DNA of 64,000 nt from Methylobacterium sp. WL1 (GCF_008000895.1 NZ_CP042823.1:496001-560000), one strand, 5' to 3'. Shown: positions 54,189 through 63,596, numbered from the stretch's first letter. The notes: a model not told the origin generated them from the sequence alone. A program made the numbers and translations.

Positions 54189-54953
54189 TCAGGGCTGCGC
54201 GGCGAGGAAGGCCAATACGCCGTCCCGGTGCGGCTTGGCCCCCACCGCGGTGGAGTGGTCTTTGCCCTCGATCTCGAGCGCCCGGGCATCCGGCATCAGG
54301 GCGGCCAGCGCGGGGCCCGAGCCTGCGACCGTATCGAGGGTGCCGACCGAGACCAGCACCGGCACCTCGATCTGTGAGAGTTCCGCCCGGCTCAGCGTCT
54401 GGCGCGAGCCGCGCATGCAGGCCGCGAGCGCGCGAAGGTCGCTGCGGGTCTGCTCGGCGAAGGTGCGGAACGCCGCGGCGGTCGGGTTCGGAGCGGGGGT
54501 GCCGGGGGGCGCCTCCAGCGCCTCCGAGATCCCGGACGGCAAGCCCTTGCCCTCGACGAGGTGCATGCCGAGCCCGCCGATCAGCGCGGACCGGACCCGG
54601 TCGGCATGGTCGAGGGCGATGTGGGCGGTGATCCGCCCGCCCATCGAGTAGCCCATCACGTGCGCGCGTTCGATGCCGATATGGTCGAGCAGCCGTATCG
54701 CGTCGCCCGCCATGGCCTCCGAGCTATATTCCGCCGGGTCGTAGAGCTTCTGGCTCTCGCCGTGCCCGCGATTGTCGAGGGCGATCGCCCGGTATCCGGC
54801 CTGCGTCAGCGCGCGCACCCACTGGGTGTTGACCCAGTTGACCGCGTGGTTGGAGGCGAAACCATGGATCAGCAGGATCGGCGTGCCGGGCCCCTCCGCC
54901 GGCGGGACGTCGATATACGCGATCCGCACGCCGTCCGAATCGAAGGAATCCAT
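54189..54953 (-). CDS. Alpha/beta hydrolase
   Basis: A 254-residue hydrolase. Oxyanion block LIHGFASNHAVNWVN, nucleophile Ser in VMGYSMGGRITAHIAL, an acid in VLVSVGTLDTVAGSG and the C-terminal His in IEGKDHSTAVGAKPH are visible. It resembles the haloperoxidase/esterase-like group of unknown substrate. ATG 54953 is used; a TTG three codons upstream is possible. It lies tail to tail with the ABC-2 permease gene (three bases between). Confidence 0.88.
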   Translation of the reverse strand: MDSFDSDGVRIAYIDVPPAEGPGTPILLIHGFASNHAVNWVNTQWVRALTQAGYRAIALDNRGHGESQKLYDPAEYSSEAMAGDAIRLLDHIGIERAHVMGYSMGGRITAHIALDHADRVRSALIGGLGMHLVEGKGLPSGISEALEAPPGTPAPNPTAAAFRTFAEQTRSDLRALAACMRGSRQTLSRAELSQIEVPVLVSVGTLDTVAGSGPALAALMPDARALEIEGKDHSTAVGAKPHRDGVLAFLAAQP

Positions 54954-55069
54954 GCCGTGCAACCCGTGCCGTCGAAGCTCGGCCTCCGCTTAGACCACAG
55001 GGCCGCGCGGGGGCAACGCGGATCGCTCCGCTTGCCGGGGCGGGCGCCGGCTGGCACACCGCCCCGGCT

Positions 55070-55915
55070 ATGACCGATCCCAAGCCCTACGGCACCTACG
55101 AACCGGCCGGCCTCGTGGCGGCGATCACCCGCCGGACCAACCGGATCCCGGCCGAGTCCTGGTATGGGCGGCGCCTAGCGCTGTTCCTTCGCCGGATCGC
55201 GATCTCGCGGCTGGGCGGCAAGCCCCTCGACGTGACCCGCTACGGCGCCCGGATGCGCCTGCACCCCTACAACAACAACTGCGAGAAGAAGGTGCTGTTC
55301 ACGCCGCAATTCTTCGATCCGCAGGAGCGTGCGCTGCTGCAGGAGCGCCTGCCGAAGGACTGCGTCTTCCTGGATATCGGCGCCAACATCGGCGCCTACG
55401 CCCTGTGCGTCGCGGCGTTCTCGGGGCCGGCCGCCCGGATCGTCGCAGTCGAGCCCCAACCCGACGTATTCGAGCGCCTCACCTACAACATCGCCCAGAA
55501 CCCGTTCCACACCGTCAAGGCGGTCGCCTGCGCGGTGGCCGACAAGGCGGGCGAGCTGACCCTGTTCATCGACCCGCGCAACCGCGGCGAGTCGAGCCTG
55601 CGGATCGTCGGCACCAACGAGGGCGCCCGGATCACCGTGCCGGCGGTACCGCTCATCGACCTCCTGCGAACTGAAGGCCTGACCCGGGTCGATGCCATCA
55701 AGCTCGACGTCGAGGGCGCCGAAGACCTGATCCTGGAGCCGTTCTTGCGCGAGGCGCCGGAAGCGCTGCTCCCCCGCATCCTGCTCATCGAGAACGGCAC
55801 CGGCCAGTGGCAGATCGACCTGCCCAAGCACCTGGAGAGGCTAGGCTATCGCGAGATTTCGCGCTCCCGGCTGAACCTGATGTTCGAGCGCCAGGCACCG
55901 GTCAGGGCGGCGTGA
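55070..55915 (+). CDS. FkbM family methyltransferase
   Basis: A 281-residue S-adenosylmethionine-dependent O-methyltransferase. The SAM site is FLDIGANIGAYALCVAAF, followed by VAVEPQPDVFERLTYNI and the FkbM-type VDAIKLDVEGAEDLILEPFL. FkbM members methylate sugars or other small molecules in polysaccharide or natural-product pathways. The 3' end overlaps that of the convergent sfsA gene by 14 bases, so each transcript runs into the other. Confidence 0.9.
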   Translation: MTDPKPYGTYEPAGLVAAITRRTNRIPAESWYGRRLALFLRRIAISRLGGKPLDVTRYGARMRLHPYNNNCEKKVLFTPQFFDPQERALLQERLPKDCVFLDIGANIGAYALCVAAFSGPAARIVAVEPQPDVFERLTYNIAQNPFHTVKAVACAVADKAGELTLFIDPRNRGESSLRIVGTNEGARITVPAVPLIDLLRTEGLTRVDAIKLDVEGAEDLILEPFLREAPEALLPRILLIENGTGQWQIDLPKHLERLGYREISRSRLNLMFERQAPVRAA

Positions 55916-56615
55916 TCACCGGGATCTCGTCGGTCACGGCGACCCCCGCGGGGCTCACCGCGCAGCGATAGGCATGGACCGCGACGCCGGCCGCGCGGGC
56001 GTCGCGGAACGCCCGGTCGAAGGCCGGGTCGATGTCCCGCGCGACGTCGAACGCCTCCGCGTGCATCTGCACCACGATGATCACCATCGCCCGGCCGCCA
56101 TCCACGACCACCTGGGCCAAATCGCGCATGTGCCGGGCGCTGCGGGCGGCGATGCAATCCGGAAATTCCGCGAGGCCCGCCCGGCGCATCAGGTGGCAGT
56201 TCTTGACCTCGACGTGGCAGGGCCCGGTGGCCGCGCCGCTCGCGAGGAAATCGACGCGGCTGGCCTTCGCGTAGCGGACTTCCGGACGGAAGACGTCGTG
56301 CCCGGCGAGTGAGGCGATCACGCCGGCGCGAAACGCCTCGGCCACCAGGGCGTTCGGGCGCAGGGTGTTGATGCCGACCCATTGCGGGCCGCCCGGCAGG
56401 TCGGCCTCCACCAATTCCCAGGTCAGCGGCAGCTTGCGCGCGGGATTGCTCGAGCGGGAGAGCAGGACCGGCCGTCCCGGCACGTTGAGGCCCAGCATCG
56501 CACCGGGATTGGGGCAATGCGCGGTGACGAGGCCGTCGTCGGTTTCGATGTCGGCGAGGAAGCGCTTGTAGCGCCGCACCAGCGGACCGGACGCGAGCGG
56601 CGCGGCGAACAGCAT
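55902..56615 (-). CDS. sfsA: Sugar fermentation stimulation protein homolog
   Basis: A 237-residue SfsA protein. The start GPLVRRYKRFLADIETDDG, the TAHCPNPGAMLGLNVPG and LSRSSNPARKLPLTWE blocks, and the C-terminal PDCIAARSARHMRDLA with the nuclease-like HVEVKNCHL region match the family. SfsA binds DNA and influences maltose genes in E. coli. Its exact role is not settled, and a nuclease fold is suggested by the E-x-K motif. Confidence 0.93.
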   Translation of the reverse strand: MLFAAPLASGPLVRRYKRFLADIETDDGLVTAHCPNPGAMLGLNVPGRPVLLSRSSNPARKLPLTWELVEADLPGGPQWVGINTLRPNALVAEAFRAGVIASLAGHDVFRPEVRYAKASRVDFLASGAATGPCHVEVKNCHLMRRAGLAEFPDCIAARSARHMRDLAQVVVDGGRAMVIIVVQMHAEAFDVARDIDPAFDRAFRDARAAGVAVHAYRCAVSPAGVAVTDEIPVITPP

Positions 56616-56780
56616 CGGGGGGATATCTCCGGGTTCGTGTGGTCCGGGCCGGTGGATGCGCTATCTGCAGAACAACCGACGCCAAAGGTGTCACCGCTGC
56701 GGCGGCGAGACCGATGCGCGCGGGATACCGTCGGCCGGACCGCGATCCGGCCTCGACCTGCTCCTCGCCGACAGAGTTCC

Positions 56781-57521
56781 ATGGACCAGCCTTCCGATCC
56801 GATCACGGCCGCGATCCTCGTCATCGGCGACGAGATCCTATCGGGGCGTACCAAGGACAAGAACATCGGCACGATCGCCGATTTCCTCACCGCCGCCGGG
56901 ATCGACCTGCGCGAGGTGCGGATCGTGCCCGACGAGGCCGCGATGATCGTGGAGGCGGTGAACGTCCTGCGGGCGCGCTACACCTACCTGTTCACCACCG
57001 GGGGGATCGGGCCCACCCACGACGACATCACCGCCGATTGCGTCGCCCAGGCCTTCGGGGTCGGCATCGACATCGACGAGCGGGCGCGGGCGATGCTGCT
57101 GGAACGCCACAAGCCCGAGGACCTGAACGAGGCCCGCCTGCGCATGGCGCGGATCCCGTTCGGCGCCGACCTGATCCCCAACGCGGTGTCGAAGGCCCCG
57201 GGCTTCCGCATCGGCAACGTCCAGGTCATGGCCGGGGTGCCGAGCATCATGCAGGCCATGCTCGATGCCGTCGCGCCGACGCTGAAAGGCGGTGCCGCGA
57301 TGATCTCCGAGACCATCGAGGCCGTCGGGCTTCCCGAGGGTCAGTACGCGAGCGAGCTCGGCGAGATCGCCCGGGCCCGGCCGGCCGTGTCGATCGGCTC
57401 CTACCCGGCGCTGACGCCGGAGGGATTCCGCAACCGGATCGTGGTGCGCAGCCGGGATGCGCAGGCCCTGACGGAGGCGAAGGCGGCGGTCGAAGCGCTC
57501 GTGGCGCGGCTCACGAACTGA
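56781..57521 (+). CDS. CinA N-terminal domain protein (molybdopterin-binding-like)
   Basis: A 246-residue protein consisting only of the MoaB/MogA-like domain of competence/damage-inducible protein CinA. The start AAILVIGDEILSGRTKDKNI and the TTGGIGPTHDDITADCVAQA block are diagnostic. The C-terminal nicotinamide-nucleotide amidase part is missing, a form common in alphaproteobacteria. It may act as an ADP-ribose or nucleotide pyrophosphatase. The FNT channel gene follows 41 bases on. Confidence 0.9.
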   Translation: MDQPSDPITAAILVIGDEILSGRTKDKNIGTIADFLTAAGIDLREVRIVPDEAAMIVEAVNVLRARYTYLFTTGGIGPTHDDITADCVAQAFGVGIDIDERARAMLLERHKPEDLNEARLRMARIPFGADLIPNAVSKAPGFRIGNVQVMAGVPSIMQAMLDAVAPTLKGGAAMISETIEAVGLPEGQYASELGEIARARPAVSIGSYPALTPEGFRNRIVVRSRDAQALTEAKAAVEALVARLTN

Positions 57522-57562
57522 CACTCTCACGTTCGGTCGCGTGGCGTCAGGGAGCTGAACGG

Positions 57563-58432
57563 ATGATCCAAGATCAGAGGGACCGGGCCGACAAGGAGGC
57601 GCGGCGCGACGAGTTGCTGAAGGAGGTGTCCGAGATCGGCCGCCCCGACGCCTACGTGCTGCACGAGGTGATCCGTCTGGAGGGCGACGAGGAGTTGCGC
57701 CGCCACGGCATCGCCCTGTTCCTCTCCGCCTTCGCCGCGGGCCTCAGCATCGCGCTGTCGCTGATCGTGCCGGGCGTGCTCAAGAGCCACCTGCCGGAGG
57801 CCGACTGGGCCAAGATCGTGACTACGATGGGTTACGCGGTGGGCTTCCTGGTCGTGGTGCTGGGGCGCCAGCAGCTGTTCACCGAGAACACCATCACGCC
57901 GATCCTGCCGCTGCTGCACGACCGGACGGTGAAGACCGCCTTCCGGGTGGTGCGGCTCTGGCTGATCGTCCTATGCGGCAACATCCTGGGGACGCTTGCC
58001 ATCGCCGCGGTGCTCGCCGGCGCCGGCGCGTTCGAGCCGCCGGTGCTCAAGGCCTTCGCGGAGATCAGCCACGACGCCATCGCGCACGGGTTCTGGGCCA
58101 CCTTCGTGAAGGCGGTGTTCGCCGGCTGGATGATCGCCCTGATGGTCTGGTTCCTGCCGGCCACCGGCAGCGCGGCGCCGATCGTGATCCTGCTGATGAC
58201 CTGGCTGGTCTCGCTCTGCGGGCTCGCCCACATCGTCGCCGGCTCCGTCGAAGCCTTCTACCTGCTGATCACCGGCGCGGCCTCGCTCGAGGATTACGGG
58301 TACCGGTTCTTCCTGCCGACGCTGCTCGGCAACGTCTTCGGCGGCGTCACCCTGGTGGCGGTGTTGAACTACGGCCAGGTCGCCCCGCAGGTCGAGGAGA
58401 CCAAAGAGGTCGAGGGCGACCGCCCCGACTGA
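57563..58432 (+). CDS. Formate/nitrite transporter (FNT) family channel, YfdC-like
   Basis: A 289-residue pentameric channel protein with about six helices and a 60-residue charged cytosolic start (DQRDRADKEARRDELLKEVS). Features are QQLFTENTITPILPLL, the central CGNILGTLAIAAVL and SLCGLAHIVAGSVEAFYLL, which carries a His at the usual pore position. The long N-terminus and GAASLEDYGYRFFLPTLLGN match the YfdC-like group of unknown substrate rather than FocA or NirC. The product could be a small monoacid channel. Confidence 0.88.
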   Translation: MIQDQRDRADKEARRDELLKEVSEIGRPDAYVLHEVIRLEGDEELRRHGIALFLSAFAAGLSIALSLIVPGVLKSHLPEADWAKIVTTMGYAVGFLVVVLGRQQLFTENTITPILPLLHDRTVKTAFRVVRLWLIVLCGNILGTLAIAAVLAGAGAFEPPVLKAFAEISHDAIAHGFWATFVKAVFAGWMIALMVWFLPATGSAAPIVILLMTWLVSLCGLAHIVAGSVEAFYLLITGAASLEDYGYRFFLPTLLGNVFGGVTLVAVLNYGQVAPQVEETKEVEGDRPD

Positions 58433-58485
58433 CCGGACGCGCTTGCTGACGCCGAACCGGTCTCCAGTTCGCGCGTGCCTAGGGG

Positions 58486-59766
58486 CTAATCGAGGCTCAC
58501 CGGCGGGCTGATCAGGTGGTCGAGGTCATCGAGGATCCAGGTCATCGTCCCACGGAGGGGGCCGTACAGGCCGATCTGGTGCTGCCGGTACAGCAGGTCG
58601 TGCGTGAGCCGCGCCGAGAGGCCGTTCAGCCGGCCGCCACCGAACGTGTAGCGCCCCAGAGTGCCCCATCCGTTGAAATCGGCCAGCGAGACGATGGCGC
58701 CCTTCTCGACATACTGGAACGGCGGCAGCTCGGTCGCGACGGTGTCGCCCCGGGCCAGCGCCCGACCGAGGTGGGACGTGAGGTGCTGCGCCTGCTGCCG
58801 CGCCGCCTGGGCCGTGGCCGGCACGGGTTTACCGGTCTTGCGGTCAACGAGGCTGGCGCAATCCCCGAGCGCGACGATCGCCGGGTCCCGGGTCGTGCGC
58901 AGGTCGGAGCCGACCGTGAGCTGGCCGGTCCGCGACCGCTCCAGCCCCTCGACGGCACCGAGCACGTCCGGGGCCTTCACGCCGGCGGCCCAGACCTTCA
59001 ACCCAGCCGAGATGCGGCTGCCATCCTGTAGGGTGAAGCCAGATGCGTCCGCGCCCGTCACCATGGCGCCGGTCCGTACCTCCACGGCAAGATCCGACAG
59101 GGTCCGGGCGGCGGCCCGGGAGACCCGCTCCGGGAACGCCGGCAGGAGGCGCGGACCGCTCTCGATGAGGGTCAGGCGCAGCCGGCGCGGCAGATCCGGC
59201 GAGCCGTAATCCGACGCCAGGTTAATGGCGTGCTTCAGCTCCGCGGCCAGTTCGACACCGGTGGCGCCGCCGCCGACGATGGCGATCTCGAGCCGGTCGG
59301 GACTGTCGAGCCGGGCCAGCAGGTGGCGCCGCAGGTGCCGGTGGAACGATTCCGCCTCGGTGAGGTCATCGATGGTCAGGCAGTGCTCGGCGACGCCGGG
59401 GGTTCCGAAATCGTTGGCCCTGCTGCCGATGGCGAGGACCAGGAGATCGTAGTCGAGATCGACGTCCGGCCGCCCCTGCGCCGCCTCGACCGCGAGGCGC
59501 ACCCGGCGGGTCGCGCGGTCGATCCCAATCAGGGTCCCGGGCTGGAACCGGAAGCCGTTCCGGCGCGCCTGCGCGAAGAAATCAACCTTCTGCCGATCGG
59601 GCCGGGCGGTGCCGGCGGCGAAGGTATGAAGCATCGGCTTCCAGACATGTGACAGGCTGCGATCGGCGAGCACGATTTCGGCTCTGCCACCGCGGCCGAG
59701 GCTGGTGGCCACCTCGATTCCCGCAACCCCACCACCGACGATCACGATCCGCGCCTTGTCCGCCAT
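58486..59766 (-). CDS. Type II NADH dehydrogenase-like NAD(P)/FAD oxidoreductase
   Basis: A 426-residue membrane-associated flavoprotein that transfers electrons from NADH to quinone without pumping. It has the FAD motif RIVIVGGGVAGIEVATSLG, the KPMLHTFAAGTARPDRQKVD block, the second dinucleotide site EIAIVGGGATGVELAAEL, the VALGDCAS motif and the C-terminal LYGPLRGTMTWILDDLDHLI that anchors the enzyme. It starts at ATG 59766. Its divergent neighbour is the GH16-Hint gene 365 bases away. Confidence 0.9.
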   Translation of the reverse strand: MADKARIVIVGGGVAGIEVATSLGRGGRAEIVLADRSLSHVWKPMLHTFAAGTARPDRQKVDFFAQARRNGFRFQPGTLIGIDRATRRVRLAVEAAQGRPDVDLDYDLLVLAIGSRANDFGTPGVAEHCLTIDDLTEAESFHRHLRRHLLARLDSPDRLEIAIVGGGATGVELAAELKHAINLASDYGSPDLPRRLRLTLIESGPRLLPAFPERVSRAAARTLSDLAVEVRTGAMVTGADASGFTLQDGSRISAGLKVWAAGVKAPDVLGAVEGLERSRTGQLTVGSDLRTTRDPAIVALGDCASLVDRKTGKPVPATAQAARQQAQHLTSHLGRALARGDTVATELPPFQYVEKGAIVSLADFNGWGTLGRYTFGGGRLNGLSARLTHDLLYRQHQIGLYGPLRGTMTWILDDLDHLISPPVSLD

Positions 59767-60131
59767 GCCGTCTCCCGGAACTTCCGTTCCCGGTGAACGC
59801 AGTCCCGGCGTCGATGTTCGCAACCTGCTGTCCGGACATACCGTGCCGTCAGTCATCTCAGCGCGGACTTCACGGTCGACAAGAGACCGTCGGCGTTGGA
59901 TCGACGAACCCGGTGTCGTCGGTTGGCATCCGGATCATTGCGGCACCACCCGGAACAGCCGCGCCAACGCAGATCCCCGGTCGGGTCGCGGCCCGGCGTC
60001 CGACGCCTCTTATCGACGCGCCGAAGATATTGTGTAACGCTTCGTTTACCATTTAATCATTGTTAATGACCGATGATTAACGCCGAGATTAGCGTTTAAT
60101 AGCGGACAATCTGACTAAGAGGGGCGGCTGA
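59767..60131. other. Divergent intergenic region upstream of the GH16-Hint gene
   Basis: No gene seen. The right third (60025-60125) is unusually AT-rich and holds several TTAA words. They include an inverted repeat gttaat (60062-60067) / attaac (60076-60081) and a bulged near-palindrome attaacgc...gcgtttaat at about 60076-60100. This is probably the promoter and control region of the GH16-Hint gene. Confidence 0.5.
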
Positions 60132-62054
60132 ATGGTTGATCTGACCGGCTATCGGCTGACGTTCGACGACGAGTTCAACAGCCGCAGCATCTCTTCGAAC
60201 GGGGCCGGGACCACCTACGCGGACATCCGCGCCGAATGGCGAACGGCCGACGGCAAAGCTGATGTCGGCTTCGGGCGTTCATCCTTCGTGGATCCGTCGT
60301 CAGGCTACGATCCGTTCAGCGTCCAGAACGGCACGCTCTCGATCACGGCCGTGCCCGACCGAACCGCGTCGGGCGTTCCAGGCAGCTGGGAATCGGGCCT
60401 GATCACCACGCAGGGCAACTTCTCGCAGACCTACGGCTACTTCGAGATCCGGGCTGATTTCTCCAACGATTCGAATGCCTGGGACGCGTTCTGGCTGCTG
60501 CCGAACCAGCAGAGTCCGACGTCGAGCGCAACCAATGGTCACCAGGAACTGGACGTCGTCGAGCATTATGGCAACGACGACCGGAGCGTCTACAGCACGA
60601 TCCACACGACCGATCCGCAGAACGGCATACCCTGGCAGACCAATCGGCAAGTCGTCACCGGCCTCAACAATCCATCCGGCTATCACACCTACGGGATGAA
60701 TTGGCAGGCGGACAAGATCAGCTTCTACGTCGACGGCCAGCTGACCGGATCGCAGATCACGCCGTCGGATCTACACAGCCCGATGTATCTGCTCGCCGAT
60801 TTGGCGGTCCGGAGCGAAGGGACCGCCACGGGAAGCCCGATCACATCGAACATCGATTACATCCGGGTCTACTCCAACAGCACGAACGCGGTCGCGGTCC
60901 CTCAGGGCCGGGTTTCGTCTCCGGATGGGTACGATCCGGGCCTCTACGGAGCCGCCGCCGCCCGTTCGGTCGCCCCGATAGCGGTCGGGTCGTCACCCAT
61001 CCGGGGAGGGGCAGCCGCGTCGTCATCCGTGTCAGGTCCCGCAGCATCGTCGCCGACATCCGGCGCGGCGACATCATCGCCCGCGACAGGTGCGGCCGCG
61101 GCGCCGTCCAGCACGGAGGCCACGCCCGGATCGTCGCCATCCGCCACTCCGGCGCCGTGCTACTGCACCGGCACCCGCATCCTGACCGAACACGGTGAGG
61201 TCGCAGTCGAGAATCTCCGGGTCGGGCAGCGGGTGGTGACCGCCTCCGGGCCGCTTCGGCCGATCCGCTGGATCGGCACGCGCCGCTATCCCGACTCGAC
61301 CGCTCCGCGAGCGGACCGGCCCGTCCGCATCACGGCGGGTTCCCTGGCGGACGGCATACCGTTCCGGGACCTCTGGGTCTCGCCGGACCATGCGCTCCAT
61401 CTGGACGGCCTGCTCGTCGCCGCGGGCCATCTCGTCAACGGCCGGTCCATCACGCGCGGTGAGGCGGTGGCCGACCTGACCTACTGGCATGTCGAACTCG
61501 ACGCGCATGACCTGCTGCTGGCCGAGGGAGCACCGGCCGAGAGTTTCTTCCCCGCAGCCGACCTGCGCGCGCGGTTCGACGGCGGCATGGGCTGGCCGGG
61601 AACGCGTCCGACAGCCGCGCCCTATGCCGAGCGCGTGGAGGATGGTCCGACCCTCACGGCGCTGGCCCGTCGCCTGATCCAACGGGCCGGCCTGTCGGTG
61701 AACGAGCCGGTTTTCGGTGATCTCCGAGGCAGCCTGGATTTGTGCGAGATCCGGAACGGCGACCTGCGCGTCGCCGGTTGGGCACAGGATGCCACGCATC
61801 CGAGTGGACCGGTCTGCCTGGATGTCCTCTTGGACGGCGTCGTGGTCGCCATGACGCTGGCGGAGATCGATCGGCCCGATCTCGGTGCGGCCGCGATCGG
61901 GGAGGGGCGGCACGGGTTCGACCTAGGTCTCGACGTGCCGCTCGCGGTCGGCGTCTTCCAAACCGTATCGGTGCGTCGTTCGGCCGACGGAGCCAAGATC
62001 GGGGCCATGCGGCTCGATGCAACGGGTGAATGGAGTCGGGCGCAGGTCGCCTGA
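60132..62054 (+). CDS. GH16 glycanase-Hint domain fusion with C-terminal repeat domain
   Basis: A 640-residue modular protein. Residues 1-250 are a GH16 family endo-glycanase-like domain with catalytic motif E139-L-D141-V-V-E144 (in GHQELDVVEHYG) and start LTGYRLTFDDEFNSRSIS. Residues 265-340 are a Ser/Ala/Pro/Thr linker. Residues 343-490 are a Hint domain starting CYCTGTRILTEHGEVAVENL with nucleophile Cys343 and the block WVSPDHALHLDG, as in hedgehog- and intein-type self-cleaving proteins. Residues 532-600 form a final domain (GSLDLCEIRNGDLRVAGWAQ onward) found again in the next gene. No signal peptide is seen, so export by type I secretion or cytosolic action is open. Confidence 0.85.
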   Translation: MVDLTGYRLTFDDEFNSRSISSNGAGTTYADIRAEWRTADGKADVGFGRSSFVDPSSGYDPFSVQNGTLSITAVPDRTASGVPGSWESGLITTQGNFSQTYGYFEIRADFSNDSNAWDAFWLLPNQQSPTSSATNGHQELDVVEHYGNDDRSVYSTIHTTDPQNGIPWQTNRQVVTGLNNPSGYHTYGMNWQADKISFYVDGQLTGSQITPSDLHSPMYLLADLAVRSEGTATGSPITSNIDYIRVYSNSTNAVAVPQGRVSSPDGYDPGLYGAAAARSVAPIAVGSSPIRGGAAASSSVSGPAASSPTSGAATSSPATGAAAAPSSTEATPGSSPSATPAPCYCTGTRILTEHGEVAVENLRVGQRVVTASGPLRPIRWIGTRRYPDSTAPRADRPVRITAGSLADGIPFRDLWVSPDHALHLDGLLVAAGHLVNGRSITRGEAVADLTYWHVELDAHDLLLAEGAPAESFFPAADLRARFDGGMGWPGTRPTAAPYAERVEDGPTLTALARRLIQRAGLSVNEPVFGDLRGSLDLCEIRNGDLRVAGWAQDATHPSGPVCLDVLLDGVVVAMTLAEIDRPDLGAAAIGEGRHGFDLGLDVPLAVGVFQTVSVRRSADGAKIGAMRLDATGEWSRAQVA

Positions 62055-62071
62055 TTTCGGAAAGCGACACC

Positions 62072-62401
62072 ATGACGATGCGCGGCAGTATCGACGTGCT
62101 CAGCCATCGCCGCATCGTCGGCTGGGCGTGGGAGATGGATTCTCCGGACGTTCCGGTCGCCATCCTGGTGGCGGTCGACCGGCGCATCCTCGGACGCTGC
62201 CGGGCCGACCTGTTCCGCGAGGATCTCGCCATCGAAGGTATCGGCACGGGCCGATGCGGTTTCGCGCTGGACCTCCCGGTCGGGCTGCTCTCTCCGCGCC
62301 AGGATTACGCGATCAGCGTGCGGCGGGAGGGCGACGGCGCGCACCTGCCGGGCTCACCCTACGTGCTCCCGGCAACGCTTCGGATCGTCCCCACGCCGTG
62401 A
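62072..62401 (+). CDS. Stand-alone copy of the GH16-Hint C-terminal domain
   Basis: A 109-residue protein of the pattern MRGSIDVLSHRRIVGWAWEM and later LGRCRADLFREDLAIEGIGT, which aligns along its length with residues 533-600 of the upstream protein (shared G-S-I/L-D, V-x-GWA-x-D, R-x-DL...IG-x-GR-x-GF). It starts 17 bases after the upstream stop, so it is co-transcribed. Function unknown; an internal duplication of a binding or docking domain is likely. ATG 62072 or 62078 could be used. Confidence 0.75.
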   Translation: MTMRGSIDVLSHRRIVGWAWEMDSPDVPVAILVAVDRRILGRCRADLFREDLAIEGIGTGRCGFALDLPVGLLSPRQDYAISVRREGDGAHLPGSPYVLPATLRIVPTP

Positions 62402-62465
62402 CGTCCCTGCCACACCGCCGTCGGGACCGGGTCGCGGCCGGGAACCGGCATCCGTGGCAATCAAA

Positions 62466-62491
62466 CGAAAAAAGCCGCCCGGAGGCGGCTT
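62466..62491 (-). terminator. Intrinsic terminator of the F0 ATP synthase operon
   Basis: On the minus strand the stem aagccgcc/ggcggctt (8 bp, 4-base loop) is followed by the T-rich run ttttcgttt, 25 bases after the stop of the b-subunit gene. A classical Rho-independent terminator. Confidence 0.85.
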
Positions 62492-62515
62492 CTCGTCGGC
62501 GTGGACCCTTCGGAA

Positions 62516-63004
62516 TCAGGACCGCAGGCGGGTCCGAACTTCGCCGAGGCTGGCGCGAATCAGGCCCTGCGCGGCATCGCCCTGCATCCGCTCGCGCAGG
62601 ATGGTCTCGGAGACCTTCACGGCCGCATCGGCTGCCGCCGCCCGGACCTGGGCTTCGGCCTGCACCTCAGCCTGCGCGATCTTGGTCTCGGCGGCCTTGG
62701 TGCGTCGGGCCAGGAAGTCGTCCAGCTTGCGATGGCCTTCCTCGGCGGCGCGCTTGGCCTCCTCGCGGGCACTGGCGATGATCGACTCGGCCTCCTTCTC
62801 GGCCTCGGCGCGACGGCGCTTGTAGTCGGCCAGCACGGTAGCGGCCTCCTCGCGCAGGCGCTTGGCCTCGTCGAGCTCGTGGCGGACGCGGGTGGCGCGA
62901 CCGTCGAGGCCCTTCGTCATGGTCGAGAAGGCGCCGGCCTTCCAGGCGATCCCCATGAAGATCACGAACGCGACGGCGACCCAGAATTCGGCTTCGAGCA
63001 GCAT
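62516..63004 (-). CDS. atpF: F0F1 ATP synthase subunit b
   Basis: Peripheral stalk subunit of ATP synthase, 162 residues. It has an N-terminal membrane helix [19 protein letters not shown] and a long charged coiled coil ([20 protein letters not shown] onward) that holds F1. Photosynthetic and alphaproteobacterial type with a separate b' gene next to it. It is the last gene of the operon before the terminator, with 13 bases between it and b'. Confidence 0.95.
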   Translation of the reverse strand: MLLEAEFWVAVAFVIFMGIAWKAGAFSTMTKGLDGRATRVRHELDEAKRLREEAATVLADYKRRRAEAEKEAESIIASAREEAKRAAEEGHRKLDDFLARRTKAAETKIAQAEVQAEAQVRAAAADAAVKVSETILRERMQGDAAQGLIRASLGEVRTRLRS

Positions 63005-63017
63005 CGTGGGTTCCCGT

Positions 63018-63596
63018 TCAGTGTGCGGTGGCGTCGAGGGCGCGGTCGAGGGTCGCCGGATCGGGCGCCTGGCCCGTCAGGCGCTCCACGATCGCCACCG
63101 CGGTCTCGCCGGCGATGCTGCGGACGTTGCCCATCGCAGCCTCGGTCCGCGTGCGGATCGTCGCCTCGGCGGACGAGAGCTTCGTGTTCAGGTCGGCTTC
63201 GAGCGCCTTGCGCTTGGCATCGGCCTCGGCGGCCAGCTCGTTCCGGGTGGTCTGGGCGATGTCGCGGGCTTTGCCCTGCGCATCGCGAAGCGCGGACTCG
63301 TAGGCCAGACCGGCGGCATCGGCCTCGGACTTCATGGCCTGGGCCTGGTCGAGATCGGTCCGCAGGCGCTCGGCGCGGGCGTGCAGGATCGCCTGGATCC
63401 GCGGCAGCGCAACCTTATCCATGAGGTAATAGAGGAGACCGAAGGCCAGCGCGAGCCAGATCAGCTGCGACAGGAACCCGGAGGTCTCGAAGGGCGGGAA
63501 GGCACCGCTATGTGCTTCCGCGTGCTCGACATGGCCGGGCACAAGCTGCGTGTCGGCGCCCGGGGGCGGCGTGGTGAGGGGATTCGGCTGCGCCAT
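63018..63596 (-). CDS. F0F1 ATP synthase subunit b'
   Basis: Second peripheral stalk subunit, 192 residues. It has a disordered Pro-rich N-terminus, a membrane helix [20 protein letters not shown], then the conserved [20 protein letters not shown] that starts the coiled coil. It forms a heterodimer with b. The split b/b' pair is typical of alphaproteobacteria. It lies 149 bases after the c gene, with two hairpins in the gap. Symbols atpG or atpX are used for it. Confidence 0.95.
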   Translation of the reverse strand: MAQPNPLTTPPPGADTQLVPGHVEHAEAHSGAFPPFETSGFLSQLIWLALAFGLLYYLMDKVALPRIQAILHARAERLRTDLDQAQAMKSEADAAGLAYESALRDAQGKARDIAQTTRNELAAEADAKRKALEADLNTKLSSAEATIRTRTEAAMGNVRSIAGETAVAIVERLTGQAPDPATLDRALDATAH

